Assembly: GCA_913054425.1 (NCBI GenBank)
Contig: CAJXJG010000130.1
Coordinates: 1-5,356 of the forward strand
Source: an uncultured Fidelibacterota bacterium
GTDB taxonomy: Bacteria; Fidelibacterota; Marinisomatia; Marinisomatales; UBA8229
DNA: 5,356 nt
Direction: 5' to 3'
Below, piece after piece: positions 1 to 5,356 of this stretch; the first letter of the stretch is position 1, and every line of letters begins with the position of its first letter. The notes under the pieces were generated by a model that saw only the letters and a list, made by a program, of their open reading frames with translations, was not told the DNA's origin and ran no database searches. The position numbers and the translations under genes were made by a program.

Positions 1-1
1 T

Positions 2-2308
2 GGATTGGTGGATGGAATTAGCGTTGGCATTTTCACAAATGGTACGGTGAATTCAATTGAATATGCTATTGGGGAAGATACGGTTTATGCCACTGAATTA
101 TTCAACGGAGAGACAGGCATCTTTTATGCATCCTTGGATTCACCCCGGACACTATTTGAATCTTACTGGGTTCAGGCATTGATAGATGGAGAATTCTATA
201 CCGTCTATGATCAACCGGAAATTGAGATAGAAGAAGAATGGTTACCTGCTGGTGTAAAAATGGGTCCAAACTGGATCAATAGTGAAATGATCCTGGCTGT
301 ATTTGCACCTGGACAACCGGTGATGCAGGTGATTGTGACTGCGCCGGGTGAGACGGGATCATCTACAGACGCACTTGTTATGAAAAAAGCACTTGGAATG
401 GAAGATATTTGGTGGATTGAGTTGGAATTATCTGCTGGGCAATACACATATGAATACCTTCTATTAAACGGTAGTAGAATCGCTGACCCATTATCTCGTA
501 GGATTGACAATGGTAAAACCAGGATTGAGATTGGAGGAGGGGGTGTCACAACAGCAGATGATTTTAATTGGCAATCGGATGAGTATATCCGACCGTCTCT
601 TGATACATTAATAATTTATGAAATTCATATTGATGATTTTGCAGCACAAGGAAGTGGACAAGGAACATTTGGAGATGTTATAAATCGATTGGATCATTTG
701 AAAGAATCAGGGATTAATGCCATTGAACTTATGCCTGTCACAGAATTCCCAGGAAGCCGATCATGGGGATACGATCCTGAACTCATGTCTGCCGTTGAAT
801 CTAGTTATGGCACACCGGAAGATTTTAAGGAATTGGTGGATGAAGCCCATCAACGTGGGATCGCAGTGATTCTGGATTTGGTTTGGAACCATGTTCGTTC
901 ATCAAGCCCAATCTGGCAGATTCAGCCGGATTATGCATTGAATCCTTATATAAAAATTCATACAGAATTGAATCCCAATGAAACTGAAGGATCCTGGGGA
1001 ATGTTGGATCTGGATCATTTTAATTCATTTACAGTGGATTATATAAATCAAGTCCACGAAATTTGGGTAGGAGAATATCGGATTGATGGTTTTCGATTTG
1101 ATGCAACCCGGTATATGGGTTGGGATTTAAGTCAACCCGAATTGGGATTTCCTGCATGGACTTATGCATTGGATGAATTTGCACCCGGGACTTACCAAAT
1201 TGCAGAACATTTACCGGCTCATCCGTGGTTGATTGACAATACATATTTGACATCGTCCTGGCATGACAGTTTTCACGATTTGATCAAAGAAGATGCCCAT
1301 GGGCAGTTTAATACAACTATGACTTATATGAGCCAAATAATTGGACTCCATGAATATTCAAATTGGGGTGACCCTTACAGTTTTCGAACTCAAGCTGTAA
1401 AATATATGATTTCTCATGATGAACAATCTGTCATCCAGGAAATGGTCGCTTTTGATAGTTATTCAGTAGAAGAAGCGAGAGCAAGGGACAAATTCTTAGC
1501 CACGCTCATGTTCACTTCTATGGGGATTCCTATGCTTTTTCAAGGTCAGGAATTTGGATTCCAATCCGGATGGAATGACGATAATGGAAATGGGAATTGG
1601 GATGAAGAGAAACTCGGGTATCGTGCGGTGGATTGGTCGCTCTTAAATACTGATGTGGGTCAATCTCATTTATCGCACTACTCTAAAATGGCAAAATTCC
1701 GAAAAATAAACCCTGCATTCTCAAAAGGAACCTTTCATGACCTTTACAGATTTGTGAATGAAAAGGTCATTGTGTATGGGTATAAAGATGAGTCTGATGG
1801 AAATAATAATGATCAAGTTGTTGTCATCGCAAATTTTTCAGCCAGTGATAAAACTGTTTATAACGTTCCGTTTCTATCGGGTGGGAATTGGTATAATATT
1901 ACAGAACAGGGGAATGACCTTTATACCGGTGACGGGAATTACGGCGAATATTCAATTCCGGCAAAATCAGCTGTGGTTTACACAAACCAGGAATGGGAAC
2001 TAGGGACTAAAGATGAAACACCAATACCGACAGAGTATCAAACCCTTTCCGCTTATCCCAACCCCTTCAATGGACAGATCCAGATCAATTTTTCATTTGC
2101 AGATCCCACATCCGCTTCTGTTTTTATTTTTGATGTAATTGGAAGGCTGGTGAAAACTTTTCCTGAAAAGCATTACACGAAAGGAGATCATTTTGTTTCT
2201 TGGATAGCGACCGATGATTCCGCCCACCCACTTTCATCCGGTGTCTATATTATTTCCTTAAGGTCTGAAACAGGATACCTAAATAAGAAAATTCTGTACT
2301 TAAAATAG
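2..2308 (+). CDS. Secreted GH13 alpha-amylase-family glycoside hydrolase with T9SS sorting tail (5' partial)
   Basis: Likely hydrolyses or remodels alpha-1,4/1,6-glucans outside the cell. Residues are counted from the TTG at 5. The frame is open to the window edge with no ribosome binding site, so the true N-terminus and any signal peptide lie upstream. Residues about 90-180 look like a CBM48/E-set beta domain that ends in an ADPLSR motif. The TIM barrel starts near 200 (IIYEIHIDDF). GH13 region I is DLVWNH (291-296). Region II is GFRFDAT, with nucleophile D366 and R364. Acid/base E401 lies in QIAEH, and the third carboxylate D472 lies in SHDE (470-473). The WGYD motif (254-257) and SHDE resemble branching enzymes and maltooligosyl-trehalose hydrolases more than classical amylases, so the exact activity is open. 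A C-terminal beta domain (about 565-660) is followed by a sorting domain from YPNPFN (684-689) to KKILYLK. Family assignment is firm; substrate specificity is inferred. Confidence 0.93.
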   Translation, partial: GLVDGISVGIFTNGTVNSIEYAIGEDTVYATELFNGETGIFYASLDSPRTLFESYWVQALIDGEFYTVYDQPEIEIEEEWLPAGVKMGPNWINSEMILAVFAPGQPVMQVIVTAPGETGSSTDALVMKKALGMEDIWWIELELSAGQYTYEYLLLNGSRIADPLSRRIDNGKTRIEIGGGGVTTADDFNWQSDEYIRPSLDTLIIYEIHIDDFAAQGSGQGTFGDVINRLDHLKESGINAIELMPVTEFPGSRSWGYDPELMSAVESSYGTPEDFKELVDEAHQRGIAVILDLVWNHVRSSSPIWQIQPDYALNPYIKIHTELNPNETEGSWGMLDLDHFNSFTVDYINQVHEIWVGEYRIDGFRFDATRYMGWDLSQPELGFPAWTYALDEFAPGTYQIAEHLPAHPWLIDNTYLTSSWHDSFHDLIKEDAHGQFNTTMTYMSQIIGLHEYSNWGDPYSFRTQAVKYMISHDEQSVIQEMVAFDSYSVEEARARDKFLATLMFTSMGIPMLFQGQEFGFQSGWNDDNGNGNWDEEKLGYRAVDWSLLNTDVGQSHLSHYSKMAKFRKINPAFSKGTFHDLYRFVNEKVIVYGYKDESDGNNNDQVVVIANFSASDKTVYNVPFLSGGNWYNITEQGNDLYTGDGNYGEYSIPAKSAVVYTNQEWELGTKDETPIPTEYQTLSAYPNPFNGQIQINFSFADPTSASVFIFDVIGRLVKTFPEKHYTKGDHFVSWIATDDSAHPLSSGVYIISLRSETGYLNKKILYLK

Positions 2309-2310
2309 CC

Positions 2311-2317
2311 AAAGGAG
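2311..2317 (+). promoter_or_regulatory. Ribosome binding site for the 2324 gene
   Basis: AAAGGAG lies 6 nt before the ATG at 2324, a near-consensus Shine-Dalgarno sequence. It starts 2 nt after the stop codon of the GH13 gene. The short gap, with no room for a separate promoter, suggests that the two genes are co-transcribed. The site supports 2324 as the true start. Confidence 0.8.
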
Positions 2318-2323
2318 TCTGCC

Positions 2324-3379
2324 ATGAAAAAATCGATCATCCTCTTAACCATGACGTTTGGATTTGCATCCAACGATACAACGTCAATTAGTCTGACCAT
2401 TACGGACAATGACATCGACTGGGTCAACCTTCAGTACCCGGAAAGTGGGACAATCGATGTAGGGAGTTCTTTTAATGTTTATGCCCAGATCTATGAATCT
2501 GGTGTGACAAATTCAACGGGACAGGGCAGTGGCGTCACTGCCGGGATTGGGTATTCCTCTTCGAATTCTGACCCCTCGGGGACAGGGTGGACCTGGGTCA
2601 CAGCGACCTACAATACGGATAGCGGGAATAATGATGAATATACAGCCGATATTGGGTCCGTTATTTCTTCTGGGGGCACCTACTATTATGCCAGTCGGTT
2701 TTCCATGGATAGTGGAACCACCTATGTTTATGGCGGATACAGTTCCGGTGGTGGTGGATTTTGGGATGGGACAACAAATGTAAATGGGACCTTGACAGTC
2801 AACCAAAACACGGCGCCTGTTTTAACGGACGTTTCCGATCAAACTATGACCGAAGATGTTGTTACGACTCTTACACTTTCTGGGTCAGATGTGGATAATG
2901 ATAATTTAGTTTACACTATAACTGGAGGTTCCAGCGCAACAGTTTCCGGATCTGTGAGTGGAACAACATTAACATTAACGGCTGCATCAGATTACAATAC
3001 AAGCACAGCCATCACATTCACGGTGACGGTATCAGATGGAAATGGCGGGACAGATACGGATACATTTGATGTAACGGTGACAGCAGTCAATGATGCACCT
3101 GTTATTGCTTCGTTGAGCGATCAATCCGGTACTGAAGGTTCCGAACTTGCTTTTTCGATTACAGCAAGCGATGTGGATGGAGATGCACTTACATGGACAT
3201 CGGCTAATTTGCCTACCGGTGCAACTTTAACGGATAATACAGATGGAACCGCATCTTTCACATGGACACCAGATTATTCCCAATCCGGGACCTATACCAA
3301 TGTGCAGTTCATTGTGAGCGACGGCCAGGGCGGGACAGCCGTGGCACAGTTAAATAGAAACGCCCTGAGCCCTAAGTAA
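2324..3379 (+). CDS. Secreted multidomain beta-sandwich protein, 5' part of an interrupted gene
   Basis: No catalytic motif is visible, so this is probably a surface adhesion or carbohydrate-binding protein. A short signal peptide (about residues 1-15, MKKSIILLTMTFGFA) is followed by SISLTITDND (21-30), which looks like the last strand of a Calx-beta-type domain. Residues about 33-161 form a Gly/Ser/Tyr/Trp-rich beta domain (WVNLQYP, VYAQIYE, NNDEYTADIG, GTYYYASRF) of a type I recall from FCB extracellular proteins, with no known function. Residues about 163-260 are a cadherin-like repeat (SDVDNDNL, VSDGNGGTDTDTFDVTV, VNDAPV). Residues 261-338 are a He_PIG/Ig-like repeat (SDVDGDALTW, PTGATL, FTWTPDYS, FIVSDGQGGT). 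The frame then leaves the family pattern: a 13-residue tail (AVAQLNRNALSPK) replaces the expected final strand and TAA follows. No sorting tail is present in this frame; it lies in frame downstream at 3386-3790. Most likely the front part of one broken gene. Confidence 0.8.
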   Translation: MKKSIILLTMTFGFASNDTTSISLTITDNDIDWVNLQYPESGTIDVGSSFNVYAQIYESGVTNSTGQGSGVTAGIGYSSSNSDPSGTGWTWVTATYNTDSGNNDEYTADIGSVISSGGTYYYASRFSMDSGTTYVYGGYSSGGGGFWDGTTNVNGTLTVNQNTAPVLTDVSDQTMTEDVVTTLTLSGSDVDNDNLVYTITGGSSATVSGSVSGTTLTLTAASDYNTSTAITFTVTVSDGNGGTDTDTFDVTVTAVNDAPVIASLSDQSGTEGSELAFSITASDVDGDALTWTSANLPTGATLTDNTDGTASFTWTPDYSQSGTYTNVQFIVSDGQGGTAVAQLNRNALSPK

Positions 3380-3445
3380 GAATTTATGATCTGTATTTGG
3401 ATCATATTTTTCGCGCTTGTTTTACCAGGCTTGCGTGGGGAGGGT
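3338..3445. other. 108-nt in-frame insert-like segment interrupting the He_PIG-domain gene
   Basis: The protein family pattern breaks after GGT (codon ending at 3337) and resumes at DTLSITITIDDV (from 3446). The 36 codons between fit neither flanking domain and include TAA at 3377-3379. Removing 3338-3445 would join GGCGGGACA to GATAC. The preceding repeat of the same gene has the identical 14-nt string GGCGGGACAGATAC at 3044-3057, encoding GGTDT. The segment is exactly 36 codons, so flanking frames match. I see no transposase, no terminal inverted repeats and no clear target duplication. Its origin is unknown: a small mobile remnant, a recombination scar or an assembly error are all possible. 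Confidence 0.55.
3385..3411 (+). terminator. Weak stem-loop with T-tract inside the insert-like segment
   Basis: TATGATC (3385-3391) and GATCATA (3400-3406) form a perfect 7-bp stem with an 8-nt loop, followed at once by TTTTT (3407-3411). The layout is that of an intrinsic terminator and it lies just after the TAA at 3377-3379. The stem is AT-rich and therefore weak, so termination is only a possibility. Confidence 0.2.
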
Positions 3446-3790
3446 GATACACTCTCGATCACAATTACGATCGATGATGTTCAACTTGCCTTGGATGATG
3501 ATATCATTCCCACTAAATTCAGGATCTATCCTGCTTCACCGAACCCCTTTAATAACCAGGTTGTTTTGAAATGGGATCTGACCGAAGAATCCAGTGTCCA
3601 ATTAACCATATTTGATATCCAGGGGCGCAAGATTTGGAATAAAGATTATGGAATTTCGATGCCGGGACGATATTCTGAAAAATGGAATGGGTTAGATTCA
3701 TTCAATCAGCCCGTTGCAACTGGAATTTATTTTGTGCGGATTGAAACAATAAAAAAGATTGCTCAACAAAAGATTTTATACCTAAAATAG
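3386..3790 (+). CDS. T9SS sorting-domain fragment, 3' part of the interrupted gene
   Basis: This frame is in phase with the 2324-3379 gene and separated from it by one stop codon and two sense codons. DTLSITITIDDV (residues 21-32) is the final strand missing from the upstream He_PIG-like domain. After a linker, residues about 48-134 are a type A sorting domain: YPASPNPFN (48-56), FDIQGRKIW, WNGLDSFNQPVATGIYFVRI and the terminus QKILYLK. These features argue that it is the tail of the upstream protein. As a separate gene it would start at ATG 3386, but no Shine-Dalgarno sequence precedes that codon. The first 18 residues (MICIWIIFFALVLPGLRG) are hydrophobic and could by chance act as a signal peptide, though they lack N-terminal positive charge. 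Separate expression is doubtful; a pseudogene half is more likely. Confidence 0.65.
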   Translation: MICIWIIFFALVLPGLRGEGDTLSITITIDDVQLALDDDIIPTKFRIYPASPNPFNNQVVLKWDLTEESSVQLTIFDIQGRKIWNKDYGISMPGRYSEKWNGLDSFNQPVATGIYFVRIETIKKIAQQKILYLK

Positions 3791-3796
3791 ACCGAT

Positions 3797-3803
3797 GAGG
3801 AAA
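3797..3803 (+). promoter_or_regulatory. Ribosome binding site for the 3809 gene
   Basis: GAGGAAA (core GAGG at 3797-3800) lies 8 nt before the ATG at 3809 and 6 nt after the previous stop codon. It supports this start and suggests the gene is in the same transcript as its upstream neighbours. Confidence 0.7.
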
Positions 3804-3808
3804 TCGTT

Positions 3809-5122
3809 ATGAGAAAACAAATAATATTAATCACATGCCTTTTATATGGTAGCATTTTTGCTACAACATACAACACAATTACGATAAACGGTACAAATAG
3901 TGGCTGGGGAACTGACGAGGATTTTACTGATGTATCTAGCGGTGATAATGCATATTTCACATGGGATGAAAACTATATTTATTTTGGCATAGCAGATGAC
4001 CACGCCGATTATAGTAATATGGCTTATTATTTTTATTTTGATACGGATCCTGCCGGAAGTAATGGTACTACCGATTCGTATGCATGGGGAAATAATATAA
4101 CAACTCCCTTTAGCGCAGATTATGTTATTGTATGTAAGTATAGTAGCGATGGTAACCATAGGTATATTGAAGTGAGAGATTATAATGATGGTTCATCTGC
4201 ATGGGATAGTTATGATACAGAGAGTTATAGTTTGACCTTGAATACAAACGAAGTTGAAATGGCTGCCGGTACAGATTATATCGAATTCAGATTTAAAAGA
4301 TCTATTTTAGGTGTAACTAGCTCAACAGATAAAGTAAGTTTTTGTTCATTCGCAGAACAACAATGGGATAGTTATTGGCGATATTTTTGTTATCCCTCTT
4401 CTGGTTGGACTGACGCAGTTAGGGCAAGTGGTCAATCCATTGGCCATTATCGGGGTTATATCCTAGGGTCTGGATATGCTCCAGATGCATCTGGAGCATA
4501 TGATGGTACTCTCCCCGTCGAACTCACGTCTTTCACGGCTGCATCCAACCGAGATGGGAATGTTTTATTGGAATGGGAAACGGCCAGTGAGATTGATAAC
4601 CTTGGCTTTCTTTTGGACCGAAAGACCAGTTCAGAGAATTGGACTGAGATCGCCAGTTATATTACCCATCCGGCACTCCAGGGCCAGGGTAGTGTAAGCT
4701 ACGCCACCCGCTATGCGTTTTTGGATGAGTCAGTTATAAGTGGGACTAATTACGATTACCGTTTAGCTGATGTGGATATTTTCGGCAATGTTGAATATCA
4801 TCCACTCCAGGCCTTGAATGTGAATCCGAATGAAAATTTGCCGTCTAATTTTGAATTGGTGTCTATTTATCCAAATCCGTTCAACCCATCAACAATTATC
4901 GAATTTTCTCAGGGTAAATCTGGACATGTAAATATCGATGTGATAGATATTACAGGTAGGACAGTAAAATCTTTAGGAGATCAGGATTATGCTGCAGGAC
5001 GCTTTTCGATTAAATGGGATGGATCAATGGATAATGGACAATCCGTTTCAAATGGAATTTATTTTATCCAGATTCAAGCTGGTGACCAATTAATTAGTCG
5101 TAAAATAGTTTATCTGAAGTAA
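3809..5122 (+). CDS. Secreted DOMON/CBM9-like domain protein with T9SS sorting tail
   Basis: Full-length protein of 437 residues. Signal peptide MRKQIILITCLLYGSIFA (1-18) is followed by TTYNTITINGTN. Residues about 19-222 form a beta-sandwich with the pattern of CBM9/DOMON-like sugar-binding domains: TWDENYIYFGIADDHA, YYFYFDTDPAG, an edge strand YIEFRFKRSILG and many exposed Trp and Tyr. Ligand binding is inferred; no catalytic residues are seen. A YAPDASGAYDG linker (223-233) leads to the LPVELTSF module (235-338; LLEWETASEIDNLGFLLDR, YDYRLADVDIFG), an FN3-like domain that commonly precedes sorting tails in FCB proteins. Residues 354-437 are the sorting domain (YPNPFNP, IDITGRTVKSL, NGIYFIQI, RKIVYLK). 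It could be a surface glucan-binding companion of the GH13 enzyme encoded upstream. The first half is clearly more AT-rich than the LPVELTSF module, which suggests a mosaic gene. A 28-bp palindrome marks the domain boundary. Confidence 0.9.
   Translation: MRKQIILITCLLYGSIFATTYNTITINGTNSGWGTDEDFTDVSSGDNAYFTWDENYIYFGIADDHADYSNMAYYFYFDTDPAGSNGTTDSYAWGNNITTPFSADYVIVCKYSSDGNHRYIEVRDYNDGSSAWDSYDTESYSLTLNTNEVEMAAGTDYIEFRFKRSILGVTSSTDKVSFCSFAEQQWDSYWRYFCYPSSGWTDAVRASGQSIGHYRGYILGSGYAPDASGAYDGTLPVELTSFTAASNRDGNVLLEWETASEIDNLGFLLDRKTSSENWTEIASYITHPALQGQGSVSYATRYAFLDESVISGTNYDYRLADVDIFGNVEYHPLQALNVNPNENLPSNFELVSIYPNPFNPSTIIEFSQGKSGHVNIDVIDITGRTVKSLGDQDYAAGRFSIKWDGSMDNGQSVSNGIYFIQIQAGDQLISRKIVYLK
4474..4501. 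repeat. Perfect 28-bp palindrome within the coding sequence
   Basis: ATATGCTCCAGATG is followed directly by its exact reverse complement CATCTGGAGCATAT, with its centre between 4487 and 4488 and no spacer. It encodes YAPDASGAY (residues 223-231) between the N-terminal domain and the LPVELTSF module. It could form a cruciform in DNA or a hairpin in mRNA. The function is unknown. Confidence 0.95.
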
Positions 5123-5129
5123 GAAAACC

Positions 5130-5356
5130 TTAATTCTTAGAAAAGATCATTCCCGATGTTGGTGGAATGATAATTTTGCCAGAGATTTCATTTATTCCAT
5201 TTAAGTTTATTTCATCTCGATCCAGGAGCATTTTCCATTGTCCTTCCGGCAAATCTGTCTCTACGGATTTAGTCTTATCACCATTGATGTAAACTGCAAT
5301 CCGATTTCGTGCAATAAAATAATAATTCCATCTGGATCTATTTTTATTATCCCTAA
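5130..5356 (-). CDS. C-terminal end of a pullulanase-like GH13 enzyme (5' part outside the window)
   Basis: On the minus strand the frame runs from the window edge to TAA (5132-5130), giving the last 74 residues of a protein. The visible part reads RNRIAVYINGDKTKSVETDLPEGQWKMLLD..., then an acidic loop, then SGKIIIPPTSGMIFSKN at the terminus. The pattern 'hydrophobic-strand-NGD ... LPEGxWKxLxD ... SGKIxxPPTSGMxxxK' matches the C-terminal beta domain of type I pullulanases and related GH13 enzymes, which debranch alpha-1,6 linkages. No catalytic region is present, so the assignment rests on this tail only. It ends with Lys-Asn and has no YPNPFN box or KILYLK motif, so unlike its neighbours it does not use the type A sorting tail. 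The gene converges with the 3809-5122 gene, with 7 bp between the two stop codons. Another GH13 subfamily is the main alternative. Confidence 0.65.
   Translation of the reverse strand, partial: RDNKNRSRWNYYFIARNRIAVYINGDKTKSVETDLPEGQWKMLLDRDEINLNGINEISGKIIIPPTSGMIFSKN

Noticed and set aside
5..7. TTG at the window edge as the start of the GH13 gene
   Set aside because: The frame is open upstream to base 2, no ribosome binding site is visible, and a signal peptide expected for this kind of protein is absent. The gene is treated as 5' partial.
2513..2806. Antisense and alternate-frame open frames over the second gene
   Set aside because: They are overlapped by a clear domain-matching frame, consist of low-complexity Gly/Pro/Ile-rich peptide, and arise from the repetitive GC-rich coding sequence.
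2811..3330. Tandem DNA repeats or a CRISPR-like array in the Thr/Ser/Gly-rich region
   Set aside because: The similarity is between protein domain repeats of the cadherin and He_PIG type. There are no regularly spaced identical DNA repeats.
3349..3355. GTTAAAT resembling the GTTRRRY core of an integron attC site
   Set aside because: No partner RYYYAAC site or imperfect palindrome is found at a suitable distance, and no cassette structure is visible.
3326..3367. Inverted repeat CAGGGCG/CGCCCTG around the left edge of the insert-like segment
   Set aside because: It is a 7-bp match with a 28-nt loop. It straddles the junction and does not bound the insert, and matches of this length occur by chance.
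3377..3379. Programmed read-through of the TAA to rejoin the two halves
   Set aside because: TAA is normally an efficient stop. The surrounding 36 codons do not fit the domain, so read-through would still give a disrupted fold.
3842..4159. Antisense open frame of about 105 codons inside the DOMON/CBM9-like gene
   Set aside because: Its Ile/Cys-rich peptide has no family resemblance, and the sense strand has a signal peptide, a ribosome binding site and recognisable domains.
5120..5139. Inverted repeat TAAGAA/TTCTTA between the convergent genes as a bidirectional terminator
   Set aside because: It is only a 6-bp AT-rich stem with an 8-nt loop, and neither strand has a T-tract after it. It is not enough to call.

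Overview
This is a 5.36-kb bacterial window with about 40% GC that varies strongly along its length. It is gene-dense and carries cell-surface or secreted proteins. Three reading frames end in the same kind of C-terminal module: a YPNPFN-type box, a small beta-sandwich of about 80 residues, and the terminal motif K-I-(L/V)-Y-L-K. This is the type A sorting domain of the type IX secretion system (T9SS), with a FlgD-like Ig fold, as found across the Fibrobacterota-Chlorobiota-Bacteroidota (FCB) superphylum. The module mix (secreted GH13 enzyme, cadherin-like and He_PIG-like repeats, an LPVELTSF-type module before the sorting tail) resembles Candidatus Marinimicrobia or related FCB lineages. That taxonomic placement is inference from protein style.

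Layout. At 2-2308 (+) is the 5'-truncated gene of a large secreted GH13 alpha-glucan enzyme with all catalytic residues visible. Fifteen bases after its stop, 2324-3379 (+) encodes a signal peptide followed by three beta-sandwich domains and then stops abruptly inside the last one. In the same frame, 3386-3790 (+) encodes the missing last strand of that domain plus a sorting tail. The two halves look like one gene interrupted by a 108-nt in-frame insert (3338-3445) that carries a TAA stop. After a good ribosome binding site, 3809-5122 (+) encodes a non-catalytic secreted protein with a DOMON/CBM9-like N-terminal domain, an LPVELTSF-type module and a sorting tail. A perfect 28-bp palindrome sits at its domain boundary. 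On the opposite strand, converging 7 bp away, 5130-5356 (-) is the 3' end of a further gene whose product resembles the C-terminal beta domain of type I pullulanases.

Taken together, the window reads as part of an alpha-glucan (starch/glycogen) utilisation locus. It has a secreted GH13 enzyme, a probable pullulanase on the other strand, and two co-directional non-enzymatic surface proteins that could bind or present the polysaccharide. The cooperative role of the non-enzymatic proteins is inferred from gene order alone. The most unusual points are the clean in-frame 108-nt interruption of the second gene and the 28-bp palindrome inside the fourth.
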